From Rhodobacter xanthinilyticus (GTDB lineage: Bacteria; Pseudomonadota; Alphaproteobacteria; Rhodobacterales; Rhodobacteraceae), in the NCBI RefSeq assembly GCF_001856665.1, contig NZ_CP017781.1, positions 2,806,001 to 2,870,000 of the forward strand: 64,000 bases of DNA, written 5' to 3'. A program made the position numbers and the translations under genes. A model generated the notes under the pieces. That model searched no databases. It was not told the origin of the DNA and was given only the letters and a program-made list of their open reading frames with translations. Shown piece by piece: positions 37,443 to 54,707 of the stretch; position 1 is the first letter of the stretch, and every line of letters begins with the position of its first letter.

Positions 37443-37473
37443 AAAAACCCCCGCGCGATCGCTCGCGCGGGGG
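37443..37473 (-). terminator. Terminator after rpoC
   Basis: CCCCCGCGCGA (37448-37458) pairs perfectly with TCGCGCGGGGG (37463-37473), an 11-bp stem with a 4-nt loop, followed on the minus strand by TTTTTCG. Confidence 0.9.
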
Positions 37474-37500
37474 GATGTTGTCACGCCCTCAGGCCGGCGA

Positions 37501-41736
<4,236 letters not shown>

Positions 41737-41786
41737 CTGTCAGTCCTTGAATGAGGGCGAGAGGGGGGAAGTGAGGGCCGCAGCCC

Positions 41787-45923
<4,137 letters not shown>

Positions 45924-46171
45924 GCTCGTCGTGACCTTTCGTCTCTTCGCGGGTGCGCATCGTCGGGGCCCGGTGCGCGCCGCAGGCGAATGAAGGAGGA
46001 AGCGGCCCCATACCTGCGCATCGTCCCACCGATGCGCTCCCGAGCCGCGAACACCGCCTTGGAGAAGACTAACGGGCGTTTAGCCCTCTCCGAGACAGGT
46101 TCGGCTGGGCCCAGGATTGCCCCGGACCCAGCCCAATTTCAGAAGATAGGATGCAGGCGCATCCTGCTCGA
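45924..46171 (-). promoter_or_regulatory. rplL-rpoB gap with attenuator-type hairpins
   Basis: Three dyads are visible. AGGATGC-AGGC-GCATCCT lies at about 46146-46163, just after rplL. GGCTGGGCCC (46103-46112) pairs with GGACCCAGCC (46124-46133) with one wobble. GCGCATCG (46016-46023) pairs with CGATGCGC (46030-46037). None has a strong T tract. In E. coli the same gap holds a partial terminator and an RNase III site that lower rpoBC expression relative to L7/L12; a similar role is inferred. Confidence 0.5.
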
Positions 46172-46546
46172 TTACTTGAGCTCGACTTTCGCGCCGGCAG
46201 CTTCGAGTTTCTTCTTGATGTCTTCGGCTTCGGCTTTCGCCGCAGCTTCTTTGACCTTGCCGCCAGCTTCCACGAGGTCCTTGGCTTCTTTCAGGCCCAG
46301 ACCGGTGATCGCGCGGACTTCTTTGATCACGTTGATCTTGTTAGCGCCGGCGTCGGTCAGAACGACGTCGAATTCGGTCTTTTCTTCTTCGGCGGGCGCC
46401 GCGGCAGCAGCCGGGCCGGCCATCATGACGGCGCCACCGGCGGCCGGCTCGATGCCGTATTCATCCTTGAGGATGGTTTTCAGTTCTTGGGCTTCCAGCA
46501 GCGTCAGGTTGACGATTTGCTCAGCAAGGGCTTTAAGATCGGCCAT
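46172..46546 (-). CDS. rplL: 50S ribosomal protein L7/L12
   Basis: L7/L12 forms the flexible stalk that recruits translation factors. The 124-residue product has an N-terminal dimerisation helix ([21 protein letters not shown]), an Ala/Gly-rich hinge around residues 36-56, and the C-terminal [36 protein letters not shown] domain (short parts). It follows rplJ after 69 bp. Confidence 0.98.
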   Translation of the reverse strand: MADLKALAEQIVNLTLLEAQELKTILKDEYGIEPAAGGAVMMAGPAAAAAPAEEEKTEFDVVLTDAGANKINVIKEVRAITGLGLKEAKDLVEAGGKVKEAAAKAEAEDIKKKLEAAGAKVELK

Positions 46547-46615
46547 TTTTCCGTTCCATTCTGATATAGGGTTGTTCCAACGTCAGGTCGTTCCCGACGA
46601 AGGCAATTGATTGCT

Positions 46616-47131
46616 TCAGGCGGCTTCCCGCTCCTCAAGAGTCTTGAGGATACCCGCGATGTTGGAAGCAGGCGCGCCAATGGCACCGGCGATGTTCGAA
46701 GCCGGAGCACCGATGCACGAGGCGATCTGAGCGATGAGCTCTTCACGCGACGGCATGGCCGCAACGACTTTGACACCAGCCGCGTCCAGAGCCTCCGTGC
46801 CCATGGACCCGCCAAGGATCGCGAACTTGTCGTTCGCTTTGGCATAATCCACCGCGACCTTGGCCGCAGCGACCGGGTCTTCGGAGAAGGCAAGGACGGT
46901 CATCCCCGTCAGAAGGCCGGCCATGCTTGCGCAGGGCTTACCCTCAAGGGCGATCTTGGCGAGCGTGTTCTTGGCAACGCGCACAGAACCACCGGCTTCG
47001 CGCATGCGCGAGCGGAGATCCTGCATCTGAGCAACCGTCATGCCTTCGTAGTGGGCAACCACCACGACGCCAGAGCTTTCGAAGATCTGGCCGAGTTCCT
47101 CGACCACTTTCTCTTTCTGGGCTCTATCCAC
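46616..47131 (-). CDS. rplJ: 50S ribosomal protein L10
   Basis: L10 anchors L7/L12 dimers to the ribosome and usually represses its own operon through the leader RNA. I use a GTG start at 47131 (first residues [14 protein letters not shown]), 7 nt after a GGAG site; no ATG start fits. The 171-residue product has the [21 protein letters not shown] opening domain, and its C-terminal helix contains the decapeptide [10 protein letters not shown] twice in tandem. A 218-nt leader precedes it. Confidence 0.95.
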   Translation of the reverse strand: MDRAQKEKVVEELGQIFESSGVVVVAHYEGMTVAQMQDLRSRMREAGGSVRVAKNTLAKIALEGKPCASMAGLLTGMTVLAFSEDPVAAAKVAVDYAKANDKFAILGGSMGTEALDAAGVKVVAAMPSREELIAQIASCIGAPASNIAGAIGAPASNIAGILKTLEEREAA

Positions 47132-47349
47132 AGTTACACTCCAAGTTTGGGGGTTTCCCCCCGGCTCTCTTTCACCCGCGGCACATGCCGCAGGCACGGG
47201 TCCAGTGATGGTCCCGAGCGATCGCCCGAGGCTAGCCTCGGAATTCGTCTCAGTTCCCATCTCAGGCAGGATATTAAGCCAGCAAGGCCGGCACCCACCG
47301 TCTCGGACAAGTCATGCGAGGCCCGCGACGAATCGCAGACAAGGCACAG
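47132..47349 (-). promoter_or_regulatory. rplJ leader (candidate L10 autoregulatory RNA)
   Basis: The transcript from the promoter at 47356-47384 would carry a ~218-nt leader. It holds a perfect 16-bp palindrome CCGAGGCTAGCCTCGG (47226-47241) and a GGGGG-TTT-CCCCC hairpin (47149-47161) ending a few nt before the rplJ ribosome site. Autoregulation by L10 is known for this operon in other bacteria; here it is inference from layout. Confidence 0.45.
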
Positions 47350-47355
47350 GTGGTC

Positions 47356-47384
47356 GCTATAGGCGCTCTCGCCCGCAAAGCCAA
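47356..47384 (-). promoter_or_regulatory. Promoter of rplJL-rpoBC
   Basis: TTGGCT (47379-47384), 17-nt spacer, TATAGC (47356-47361) on the minus strand, downstream of the rplA terminator. Confidence 0.7.
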
Positions 47385-47445
47385 GCCCCAATCGCCGCGC
47401 CGCCGCGCCAGGCGGCCGGGCCCGGCAGCCCCCTGCCCCGCAACG

Positions 47446-47472
47446 AAAAACCGCCGGGGAAATCCCCGGCGG
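47446..47472 (-). terminator. Terminator after rplA
   Basis: CCGCCGGGG (47451-47459) pairs perfectly with CCCCGGCGG (47464-47472), loop 4 nt, followed on the minus strand by TTTTTCG. It separates rplKA from rplJL-rpoBC. Confidence 0.85.
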
Positions 47473-47490
47473 CTCTTCAATTTTGCAAGA

Positions 47491-48189
47491 TTACTTCGCG
47501 GTCGCCGAGGCGAGGTCGAGCGAAACGCCCGGGCCCATCGTCGAGCTCAGCGACACCTTCTTGAGGTAGGTGCCCTTCGCGCCGGTCGGCTTGGCTTTCG
47601 AAACGGCGTCCACGAAGGCGCGCACGTTTTCCGCCAGTTTGTCGTCCGAGAACGAGACCTTGCCGATGCCGCCATGGATGACGCCGGCCTTCTCGACCTT
47701 GAACTGGACTTCACCGCCCTTGGCCGCGGCGACAGCCGTCGCGACGTCCATGGTCACGGTGCCGACCTTCGGGTTCGGCATCAGGTTGCGCGGACCGAGG
47801 ATCTTGCCCAGACGGCCGACGAGCGGCATCATGTCCGGGGTCGCGATGCAGCGATCGAACTCGATCTTGCCCGACTGGATGGTCTCCATCAGGTCTTCCG
47901 CACCGACGATATCGGCGCCAGCGGCCTTGGCTTCATCAGCCTTGGCGCCACGGGCGAACACCGCCACGCGCACGGTCTTGCCCGTGCCGTTCGGCAGTTG
48001 GACCACGCCACGGACCATCTGGTCCGCGTGACGCGGATCGACGCCGAGGTTCATCGCGATCTCGAGGGTCTCGTCGAATTTCGCCGAGGCAGCCGATTTG
48101 ATCAGCTTGACAGCGTCTTCAACCGAGAGGTTTTCCTTGCCTTCGAAGGCGGCGCGCGCAGCGGCCGTACGTTTACCGATCTTGGCCAT
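47491..48189 (-). CDS. rplA: 50S ribosomal protein L1
   Basis: L1 forms the mobile stalk at the E site and represses the rplKA message in E. coli. The 232-residue product has the [23 protein letters not shown] opening, the central [19 protein letters not shown] signature ([14 protein letters not shown]) and the [18 protein letters not shown] ending. It follows rplK after 3 bp. Confidence 0.98.
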   Translation of the reverse strand: MAKIGKRTAAARAAFEGKENLSVEDAVKLIKSAASAKFDETLEIAMNLGVDPRHADQMVRGVVQLPNGTGKTVRVAVFARGAKADEAKAAGADIVGAEDLMETIQSGKIEFDRCIATPDMMPLVGRLGKILGPRNLMPNPKVGTVTMDVATAVAAAKGGEVQFKVEKAGVIHGGIGKVSFSDDKLAENVRAFVDAVSKAKPTGAKGTYLKKVSLSSTMGPGVSLDLASATAK

Positions 48190-48192
48190 GGC

Positions 48193-48645
48193 TTACCCTT
48201 TCACCTCGATACCGATCGACTTGGCGGAGCCGAGGATGATTTGCATCGCGGCTTCGACGTCGTTCGCCGAGAGATCTTTCATTTTCGCCTGAGCGATTTC
48301 ACGCACCTGCGCGACGGTCACCGAACCCGCGACTTCGCGGCCCGGCTTCGGCGAGCCCTTCGGACGGTTGCGCTTGCCAACCGGCTTCAGACCAGCGGCC
48401 TTCTTCAGGTAGTACGAAGCCGGCGAGGTCTTGGTTTCGAAGGTGAAGGACTTGTCGGCGTAGTAGGTGATAACCACCGGCACCGGCATGTCTTTTTCCA
48501 TCTCCTGCGTGCGCGCGTTGAACGCCTTGCAGAATTCCATGATGTTGATGCCGCGCTGACCGAGCGCGGGGCCGACCGGCGGCGACGGGGTCGCGGAACC
48601 GGCCTTGATTTGCAGCTTGAGCTGCCCGATGACTTTCTTGGCCAT
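48193..48645 (-). CDS. rplK: 50S ribosomal protein L11
   Basis: L11 binds the GTPase-centre rRNA, the thiostrepton target. The 150-residue product begins [16 protein letters not shown] and has the [22 protein letters not shown] block ([14 protein letters not shown]) and the C-terminal GTARSMGI-equivalent [12 protein letters not shown]. Start 48645 has an AAAGGAGAGG site. It follows nusG after 81 bp. Confidence 0.98.
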   Translation of the reverse strand: MAKKVIGQLKLQIKAGSATPSPPVGPALGQRGINIMEFCKAFNARTQEMEKDMPVPVVITYYADKSFTFETKTSPASYYLKKAAGLKPVGKRNRPKGSPKPGREVAGSVTVAQVREIAQAKMKDLSANDVEAAMQIILGSAKSIGIEVKG

Positions 48646-48726
48646 GTGGCCCTCTCCTTTCACTGTCGCCCGACGGGGCGAAGTTTAGTGGTTCGGCAGG
48701 GGTCGCCTGCCTCCCACGGCTCTCAC

Positions 48727-49266
48727 TCAGGCGGTTTTCGACACCTGGGTGAATTCCAGTTCGACCGGCGTCGGCCGGCCAAAGATCGAAACGGTGACCT
48801 TCAGGCGGCCCGACGCTTCGTCAACTTCCTCGACCATGCCCGAGAAGCCCTCAAACGGCCCGTCGGTCACGTTCACATTCTCGCCGATCTCGAAACGGAT
48901 CAGGTTGCGCGGCGCCGCCGCTTCGCCCGTCTCCGAGGTCCGGTTGAGCATCTGGTTCACTTCCGAATCGCGCATCGGCATCGGACGGCCCTGCGGGCCG
49001 AGGAACCCGGTCACCCGGTTGATCGAGGTGATCGCGTGATAGCCGCGATCGGTCATGTCCATCCGCACGAGCACATAGCCCGGCATGAAGCGGCGCTCCG
49101 AGGTGACCTTCTTGCCACGACGGATCTCGATCACTTCCTCGGTGGGGACGAGCACCTCTTCGATCTCGTCCTGAAGGCCCTTCTCGTCCACGGCCTGCTT
49201 GATCTGCTCGGCGACTTTCTTCTCGAAGTTCGAGAGAACGCTCACCGAATACCAACGCTTCGCCAT
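48727..49266 (-). CDS. nusG: Transcription antitermination/elongation factor NusG
   Basis: NusG binds RNA polymerase and links it to Rho or the ribosome. The 179-residue product has the N-terminal NGN domain (KRWYSVSVLSNFEKKVAEQI, PGYVLVRMDM) and the C-terminal KOW domain (IGENVNVTDGPFEGFSG). It follows secE in the usual order, but with a 221-bp gap that includes its own promoter-like sequence. Confidence 0.97.
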   Translation of the reverse strand: MAKRWYSVSVLSNFEKKVAEQIKQAVDEKGLQDEIEEVLVPTEEVIEIRRGKKVTSERRFMPGYVLVRMDMTDRGYHAITSINRVTGFLGPQGRPMPMRDSEVNQMLNRTSETGEAAAPRNLIRFEIGENVNVTDGPFEGFSGMVEEVDEASGRLKVTVSIFGRPTPVELEFTQVSKTA

Positions 49267-49364
49267 GCTCGCCTAGCCTTCTTGCCACCGACGCGGATCG
49301 CGCCGAAAATTTCGTTGTTTCAGGCGCTTGGCCATCTGGCCGCCCGCCTCCCGAACACAAATGA

Positions 49365-49391
49365 GCGCGCATCATCCGAATCGATGCGCGC
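49365..49391 (-). other. Perfect hairpin in the nusG leader
   Basis: GCGCGCATC (49365-49373) pairs perfectly with GATGCGCGC (49383-49391), loop 9 nt, between the candidate nusG promoter and the nusG start. It lacks a T tract. Confidence 0.5.
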
Positions 49392-49412
49392 CGGTTGCGG
49401 GAAAGTCCCGCC

Positions 49413-49441
49413 CCTTTAGCGCCGCAGCGGCCTGATTTCAA
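49413..49441 (-). promoter_or_regulatory. Promoter of nusG-rplKA
   Basis: TTGAAA (49436-49441), 17-nt spacer, TAAAGG (49413-49418) on the minus strand, giving a ~140-nt leader to nusG. Confidence 0.6.
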
Positions 49442-49487
49442 GACCGAAGAGCCCCGGGAGACAGGTGCGGCCCCGGGTCCGCCCGCC

Positions 49488-49670
49488 TCAGCCGATGATC
49501 GCGCCGACGCCCATCCGGATCAGCCAGTCGACCAGCGAGAAGAAGATCGCCGTCAGCGCGGCCATGACGAAGACCATCGCGGTCGTCAGCATCACCTCAC
49601 GGCGCGACGGCCAGGTGATCTTGCCCACTTCCGAGCGAACCTGCTGGAGGAACTGAAGGGGGTTGGCCAT
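49488..49670 (-). CDS. secE: Preprotein translocase subunit SecE
   Basis: SecE clamps the SecY channel. This is the short one-helix form, 60 residues: MANPLQFLQQVRSEVGKITWPSRREV, then a single hydrophobic segment VFVMAALTAIFFSLVDWLI (short parts KITWPSRREV and AIFFSLVDWLI). The WPSR amphipathic region is diagnostic. Start 49670 has a GAGGATGAG site; five extra in-frame codons upstream are not supported. Confidence 0.95.
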   Translation of the reverse strand: MANPLQFLQQVRSEVGKITWPSRREVMLTTAMVFVMAALTAIFFSLVDWLIRMGVGAIIG

Positions 49671-49692
49671 GCGTCTCATCCTCATCTTGGCG

Positions 49693-49711
49693 GCGCGGGG
49701 CTGCCCCGCGC
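49693..49711 (-). other. Hairpin at the 5' end of the secE transcript
   Basis: GCGCGGGG (49693-49700) pairs perfectly with CCCCGCGC (49704-49711), loop CTG. It would sit within the first few nt of the transcript from the secE promoter and could protect the 5' end. Confidence 0.45.
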
Positions 49712-49720
49712 GACCGGGCT

Positions 49721-49749
49721 CAGATACAGTCTCACCGCCCCGATTTCAA
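49721..49749 (-). promoter_or_regulatory. Promoter of secE
   Basis: TTGAAA (49744-49749), 17-nt spacer, TATCTG (49721-49726) on the minus strand, between tRNA-Trp and secE. Confidence 0.65.
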
Positions 49750-49808
49750 GCCCGGCTTTGCCCGCAAGGGCCGCCGTGCAAGAGCATCGAAAGGGAGGGA
49801 GAACGGCT

Positions 49809-49884
49809 TGGCAGGGGTTGGGGGACTCGAACCCACGACCCTCGGTTTTGGAGACCGATGCTCTACCAACTGAGCTAAACCCCT
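49809..49884 (-). tRNA. trnW: tRNA-Trp (CCA anticodon)
   Basis: The minus strand folds into a 76-nt tRNA with acceptor AGGGGTT/AACCCCT, D-arm GCTCAGTTGGTAGAGC, anticodon loop CTCCAAA giving anticodon CCA, T-arm GTGGGTTCGAGTCCC(C) and an encoded 3' CCA at 49809-49811. Its place between tufB and secE is the common proteobacterial order. Confidence 0.96.
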
Positions 49885-49898
49885 AAGCCGTGGAGCGG

Positions 49899-49927
49899 GT
49901 GCTAAAGGAGCCGCGCGGGGAAATCAA
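49899..49927 (-). promoter_or_regulatory. Promoter of tRNA-Trp
   Basis: TTGATT (49922-49927), 17-nt spacer, TAGCAC (49899-49904) on the minus strand, 15 bp before the mature tRNA 5' end. Confidence 0.65.
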
Positions 49928-49967
49928 GAGCGTTTTCGCCCGGGCCCGAAATTCTTCGCGCGCCATG

Positions 49968-49993
49968 AAAAAGGGCCGCCCGAAGGCGGCCCT
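49968..49993 (-). terminator. Terminator after tufB
   Basis: AGGGCCGCC (49972-49980) pairs perfectly with GGCGGCCCT (49985-49993) around CGAA, followed on the minus strand by TTTTTCATGG. Confidence 0.9.
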
Positions 49994-50015
49994 CTCAACT
50001 CGGTAATCCCAAGGA

Positions 50016-51191
50016 TTACTTGAGGATTTTCGAGACGACGCCGGCGCCGACGGTGCGGCCGCCTTCACGGATGGCGAAGCGCAGCTTCTCTTCCATCGCG
50101 ATCGGGGCGATCAGCTCGACGGTGAACTTCAGGTTGTCGCCCGGCATCACCATCTCGGTGCCTTCCGGCAGCTTCACGGTCCCGGTCACGTCGGTCGTGC
50201 GGAAGTAGAACTGCGGACGGTAGTTCGCGAAGAACGGCGTGTGACGGCCGCCTTCTTCCTTGGTCAGGATGTAGGCCTCGGCTTCGAACTCGGTGTGCGG
50301 GGTCACCGAGCCCGGCTTCGCGAGGACCTGGCCACGCTCGACGCCGTCACGGTCAACGCCACGCAGCAGCGCGCCGATGTTGTCGCCCGCTTCGCCGCGA
50401 TCGAGCAGCTTGCGGAACATTTCAACGCCCGTGCAGGTGGTTTTCTTGGTCGGACGGATCCCGATGATCTCGAGTTCGTCGCCGACGTTCACCGCGCCAC
50501 GTTCCACACGGCCGGTCACCACGGTGCCGCGGCCCGAGATCGAGAACACGTCTTCGATCGGCATCAGGAACGGCTGGTCAACCGCACGCTCCGGCGTCGG
50601 GATGTACTCGTCCACCGCCGCGATCAGCGCACGGATCGAGTTCTCGCCGATCTCCGGGTCACGGCCTTCCATCGCCGCCAGAGCCGAGCCACGGACGATC
50701 GGAATATCGTCGCCGGGGTAGTCGTAGGACGACAGCAGTTCACGGATTTCCATCTCGACGAGCTCGAGCAGCTCCTCGTCATCCACCTGGTCGACCTTGT
50801 TCATGTAGACGACCATGTACGGGATGCCGACCTGACGGCCGAGCAGGATGTGCTCGCGGGTCTGCGGCATCGGGCCGTCAGCCGCGTTCACCACGAGGAT
50901 CGCGCCGTCCATCTGCGCCGCGCCGGTGATCATGTTCTTCACATAGTCGGCGTGGCCGGGGCAGTCGACGTGCGCATAGTGACGCGTCGCCGATTCATAT
51001 TCAACGTGCGCGGTCGAGATCGTGATCCCGCGGGCTTTCTCTTCCGGCGCGCCGTCGATCTGGTCGTAGGCCTTGAACTCACCGAAATACTTCGTGATCG
51101 CAGCCGTCAGAGTCGTTTTGCCGTGGTCAACGTGGCCGATCGTGCCGATGTTGACGTGCGGTTTCGTCCGTTCAAACTTTGCCTTTGCCAT
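50016..51191 (-). CDS. tufB: Elongation factor Tu (copy B)
   Basis: Second EF-Tu gene; the 391-residue protein is identical to the copy at 29669-30844. Comparing the two DNA copies by eye I counted five single-base, all synonymous, differences (tufA positions 29699, 29759, 30014, 30548 and 30575), so the pair is kept alike by gene conversion. Upstream and downstream flanks differ completely. It has its own promoter, whereas tufA is the end of the str operon. Start at [10 protein letters not shown] (51191); the open frame extends 15 codons upstream without support. Confidence 0.98.
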   Translation of the reverse strand: MAKAKFERTKPHVNIGTIGHVDHGKTTLTAAITKYFGEFKAYDQIDGAPEEKARGITISTAHVEYESATRHYAHVDCPGHADYVKNMITGAAQMDGAILVVNAADGPMPQTREHILLGRQVGIPYMVVYMNKVDQVDDEELLELVEMEIRELLSSYDYPGDDIPIVRGSALAAMEGRDPEIGENSIRALIAAVDEYIPTPERAVDQPFLMPIEDVFSISGRGTVVTGRVERGAVNVGDELEIIGIRPTKKTTCTGVEMFRKLLDRGEAGDNIGALLRGVDRDGVERGQVLAKPGSVTPHTEFEAEAYILTKEEGGRHTPFFANYRPQFYFRTTDVTGTVKLPEGTEMVMPGDNLKFTVELIAPIAMEEKLRFAIREGGRTVGAGVVSKILK

Positions 51192-51246
51192 ATCGCGGGC
51201 GCCTCTGGTTCGGGGGCCGGAATTGGCCCGTGTCAATATCGCGGGC

Positions 51247-51275
51247 TACCTATTGCCAGAACGAGGAAAAATCAA
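51247..51275 (-). promoter_or_regulatory. Promoter of tufB
   Basis: TTGATT (51270-51275), 17-nt spacer, TAGGTA (51247-51252) on the minus strand, ~55 bp before tufB. The rest of the 237-bp gap is a GC-rich stretch with a TATAGT near 51393 that may belong to the plus-strand gene. Confidence 0.6.
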
Positions 51276-51428
51276 GCCCGGTTCGTCAAATCCGACGTGC
51301 GGAAACGCCGCCGCCTCGCCCCTGCGCCCCGCGCCCGGGCCCGCGGGGGCAAGCGCGCGCGATTTTCCCCGCGCGCGGTGCGGCCGGGGCGCTATAGTCG
51401 GACCGAAGCGACCCAAGGAGAGCCCTCG

Positions 51429-52211
51429 ATGTCGATGATGAAAACCCTCGTGAAAGTGGCGATCGGCGTGGCCGTGGCCAAAGGCATGTCCTCGATGACC
51501 GGCGCCGCGACCTCCGCCCCGCGCCGCAGCGCCCCGCGCAAGTCCACCGGCCTTGAAGACATGATGGGCGCGATTCTCGGCGGATCGGGCGGCGCGCGGC
51601 AAAGCGCCGGCGGCATCGGCGATCTCTTGAGCGAACTGGGCGGCGCCGGCACCGCCCGGCGCACCACCACCCGCCGCACCCGCACCGATGAGAACGCGCT
51701 CGGCGGGCTTCTGACCCAGCTCGGCGCAGGCGCCGCGGCGGGCGGGCTCGGCGGGCTGCTCGGCGGCATGCTCGGCGCAGGCGCGGGCGGCCTCGGCGCA
51801 AGCCTGAACTCCGCCTTCGCCAACAAGGGCGAGCCCGACACGCCCCCCTCGCCCGCCGCGGACGCCACCGCCGCGCTCCTCCTCAAGGCAATGATCCAGG
51901 CCGCGAAATCCGATGGCCAGATCGACGCGCAGGAACAGGAAAAGCTGATGGCCCACCTCGGCGAGGTGAGCGAAGCCGAACGCGCCTTCGTCGCCCGCGA
52001 ACTCGAGGCGCCCGTCGATGTCGAGGCCCTCGCCCGCGCCGTGCCCGAGGGGCTCGAACCCCAAGTCTACACGATGTCGGCAATGGCGATCGAACTCGAC
52101 GAACAATCCGAGGCCCAATACCTGCACAGCCTCGCCGAAGCGCTCGGCCTCGCCCCCGCCGAGGTCAACGCGATCCATGAAAAGATCGGGGCCCCGGCGC
52201 TTTACGCCTGA
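51429..52211 (+). CDS. DUF533 (YebE/TerB-like) protein
   Basis: This 260-residue protein begins with a short hydrophobic/basic segment, continues through a long Gly/Ala-rich low-complexity middle (about 50-135, including GGLGGLLGGMLGAGAGGLG), and ends in a helical TerB-like domain with MIQAAKSDGQIDAQEQEKLM and DEQSEAQYLHSLAEALGL (the acidic pattern of DUF533). Function is not established for this family; some members bind metals or sit near membranes. ATG at 51429 has an AAGGAG site. The open frame upstream through tufB is spurious. Confidence 0.85.
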   Translation: MSMMKTLVKVAIGVAVAKGMSSMTGAATSAPRRSAPRKSTGLEDMMGAILGGSGGARQSAGGIGDLLSELGGAGTARRTTTRRTRTDENALGGLLTQLGAGAAAGGLGGLLGGMLGAGAGGLGASLNSAFANKGEPDTPPSPAADATAALLLKAMIQAAKSDGQIDAQEQEKLMAHLGEVSEAERAFVARELEAPVDVEALARAVPEGLEPQVYTMSAMAIELDEQSEAQYLHSLAEALGLAPAEVNAIHEKIGAPALYA

Positions 52212-52228
52212 GGCCCCTTCATCTTGCC

Positions 52229-52264
52229 AAAAATATCCTGGGGGTGCGGGGGCAAAGCCCCTGC
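52229..52264. repeat. Intergenic AAAAATATCC/GGGGGC hairpin repeat, copy 2
   Basis: AAAAATATCC followed by a G tract and hairpin GCGGGGGC (52246-52253) with GCCCCTGC (52257-52264), one wobble. It lies between the convergent ends of the DUF533 gene and parC and matches the copy at 2661-2700 in order and orientation. Confidence 0.6.
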
Positions 52265-52272
52265 CCTTCCGC

Positions 52273-54531
52273 TCAGGTGAACTTGTTGTCCCGCGGGAAG
52301 CCGCGCGGCGCCATCCGCCCCGCCGTCGCCCGCTTGGCCAGCCATTCGGAGAGATCGGCCTCGCTCCGCGTGCGCCCCGCCGGATCCTTCCAGCTCAACC
52401 CCTCGGCCAGCCGGAAGGTGATCGCATCGACGAGCCCACCATCCTTATACTTTTGCAACCGCACGCCCTTGCCCCGCGCCATCTCCGGCAGCTCCTCGAG
52501 CGGGAAGACCAAAAGCTTGCGGTTCTCGCCCACGCAGGCGACATGATCCCCCGCCACCGGCGCACAGACCTGCCACCGCGCGCCCTCGCGCAGGTTCAGA
52601 ACCTGCTTGCCCGCCCGCGTCTGCGCCACCAGCTCCTCGGCCGGCACGACAAACCCGTCGCCATCCGAGGACACGACGAGGAATTTCTCGCCCGCCTTCG
52701 GCACCATCAGATGGGTGATCTCGGCCTCATTGGGCAGATCGACCATCAGCCGCAGGGGCTCGCCCATGCCGCGCCCGCCGGGCAGGTTGGCGCCGAGCAC
52801 CGTATAAGCCCGCCCGTTCGACGCCAGCGCCACGATCCGGTCGATCGTCTCGGCATGGAGCACGAACCCCGGCCCGTCTCCGTCCTTGAACTTCACCTCG
52901 GCGTCGAGCGCCTGATGGCCCTTCATCGCCCGGATCCAGCCCATCTTCGACAGGATCACGGTGATCGGCTCGCGCTCGATCATCGCCTCGATCGGCACCT
53001 CCTCGACCTCGGCCGCATCGGCAAACGAGGTCCGCCGCGCGCCGCCGGGCGCGGCCTTGCCGAACTGCTTGCGGATCTCCTTCAGCTCGGTCGTGATCCG
53101 GCCCCATTGCGCTTTCTCCGAGGCGAGAAGCCCCTCGAGATCGGCCCGCTCGGCGAGCAGCCCGTCGCGCTCGGCGCGCAGCTCCATCTCCTCGAGCCGG
53201 CGCAGGCTGCGCAGGCGCATGTTGAGGATCGCCTCGGCCTGCACCTCGTTGAGGAACACCCGATCGCCATCCACCACCGCCCAGTTTTCCGCCATCAGCG
53301 CGGGCTTGGGCTCATCCTCGGTGCGGATGATCTCGATCACCCGGTCGAGGTTGAGATAGGCGATGATATAGCCACCCAAGACCTCGAGCCGATGCGCGAT
53401 CTTCTCCAGCCGATGTCCCGCGCGCCGGCACAGAACCTCGCGCCGGTGGTCGAGGAAGGCGCGCAGCACCTCCTTGAGCGAGCACACTTTCGGCACCTTG
53501 CCGTCGATCAGCACGTTCATGTTGAGCGAGAATCGCACCTCGAGATCGGAGTTGCGGAACAACATCCCCATCAGCATCTCGGGCTCGATCGTGCGCGCCC
53601 GCGGCTCGAGCACGATCCGCACATCATCGGCCGATTCGTCGCGCACATCGGCGAGCGCAGGCACCTTCTTGGTCTGAATGAGCTCCGCCAGCCGCTCGAT
53701 CAGCTTCGATTTCTGCACCTGATAGGGGATCTCGGTGACCACGATCTGCCAGTTGCCGCGGCCCAGATCCTCACGCTCCCACCGCGCGCGCAGCCGGAAC
53801 GCGCCGCGCCCCGTGCGATAGCTCTCGCGGATCGACTCGCGCGGCTCGACGATCACGCCGCCGGTCGGGAAATCCGGCCCCGGTATCAGATCGACAAGCG
53901 CATCCTCGGCGATCTCGGGGGCCTTGATCATCGCGAGACACCCCTCGACCAGCTCGTCGAGGTTATGCGGCGGGATATTCGTCGCCATGCCGACCGCGAT
54001 GCCGCTCGCGCCATTGGCCAAGAGGTTCGGGAAGGCCGCCGGCAGAACCACCGGCTCCTCGAGCGTGCCATCGTAATTGGGCCGGAAATCGACCGCGTTT
54101 TCCGCCAGCCCATCGAGCAGCGCCTCGGAGGGATGCGCGAGCCGCGCCTCGGTATAACGCGAGGCCGCCGGGCCATCGCCGTCGATATTGCCGTAATTCC
54201 CCTGCCCGTCGACGAGCGGATAGCGCATCGCGAAATCCTGCGCGAGCCGCGCCATCGCGTCATAGATCGCCGCATCGCCATGGGGGTGATAGTTGCCCAT
54301 CACATCGCCCGAAATCTTCGCGGATTTGCGGAAGCCCCCGGTCGGCGAGAGCTTCAGCTCGCGCATCGCGAAGAGGATCCGCCGGTGCACGGGCTTGAGC
54401 CCGTCGCGCGCATCAGGCAGCGCGCGGTGCATGATCGTCGAGAGCGCATAGGTCAGATAGCGCTCGCCGATCGCGCGGCTGAGGGGCTCCGAAGAGGTGG
54501 AGGGGTGCGGGACATCGTCATCTTGGCTCAT
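52273..54531 (-). CDS. parC: DNA topoisomerase IV subunit A
   Basis: ParC cuts and rejoins DNA to decatenate chromosomes. The 752-residue product has the winged-helix region [17 protein letters not shown], the quinolone region [15 protein letters not shown], and the catalytic pair Arg125-Tyr126 in ASRYTEARL. The length and the short C-terminal beta-pinwheel fit ParC rather than GyrA. The residue matching E. coli ParC Ser80 is Ala87, while Glu84 is Asp91. Start 54531 is chosen over an upstream extension by alignment to the usual opening; its ribosome site is weak. Confidence 0.94.
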   Translation of the reverse strand: MSQDDDVPHPSTSSEPLSRAIGERYLTYALSTIMHRALPDARDGLKPVHRRILFAMRELKLSPTGGFRKSAKISGDVMGNYHPHGDAAIYDAMARLAQDFAMRYPLVDGQGNYGNIDGDGPAASRYTEARLAHPSEALLDGLAENAVDFRPNYDGTLEEPVVLPAAFPNLLANGASGIAVGMATNIPPHNLDELVEGCLAMIKAPEIAEDALVDLIPGPDFPTGGVIVEPRESIRESYRTGRGAFRLRARWEREDLGRGNWQIVVTEIPYQVQKSKLIERLAELIQTKKVPALADVRDESADDVRIVLEPRARTIEPEMLMGMLFRNSDLEVRFSLNMNVLIDGKVPKVCSLKEVLRAFLDHRREVLCRRAGHRLEKIAHRLEVLGGYIIAYLNLDRVIEIIRTEDEPKPALMAENWAVVDGDRVFLNEVQAEAILNMRLRSLRRLEEMELRAERDGLLAERADLEGLLASEKAQWGRITTELKEIRKQFGKAAPGGARRTSFADAAEVEEVPIEAMIEREPITVILSKMGWIRAMKGHQALDAEVKFKDGDGPGFVLHAETIDRIVALASNGRAYTVLGANLPGGRGMGEPLRLMVDLPNEAEITHLMVPKAGEKFLVVSSDGDGFVVPAEELVAQTRAGKQVLNLREGARWQVCAPVAGDHVACVGENRKLLVFPLEELPEMARGKGVRLQKYKDGGLVDAITFRLAEGLSWKDPAGRTRSEADLSEWLAKRATAGRMAPRGFPRDNKFT

Positions 54532-54707
54532 GCGCCCGGTGTAATTCGCCCCCGCGCCCCGGTCCAGCCGCAAAGCTGCGCCGCGGCGGGCAAAATACGC
54601 GCCGGGTGGGAACCAATCGCGAAGTTTCACATTCCCTTGAGGAAGCCGGATCGGAAATAGGGTATCATGGACCTGTTTGGTGAGTCCGAGTGGTTTGGGG
54701 GTGTGTC

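Noticed and set aside
52018-54660. An 880-codon open frame opposite parC
   Set aside because: Low-complexity Arg/His/Leu-rich translation; parC has catalytic motifs on the other strand.
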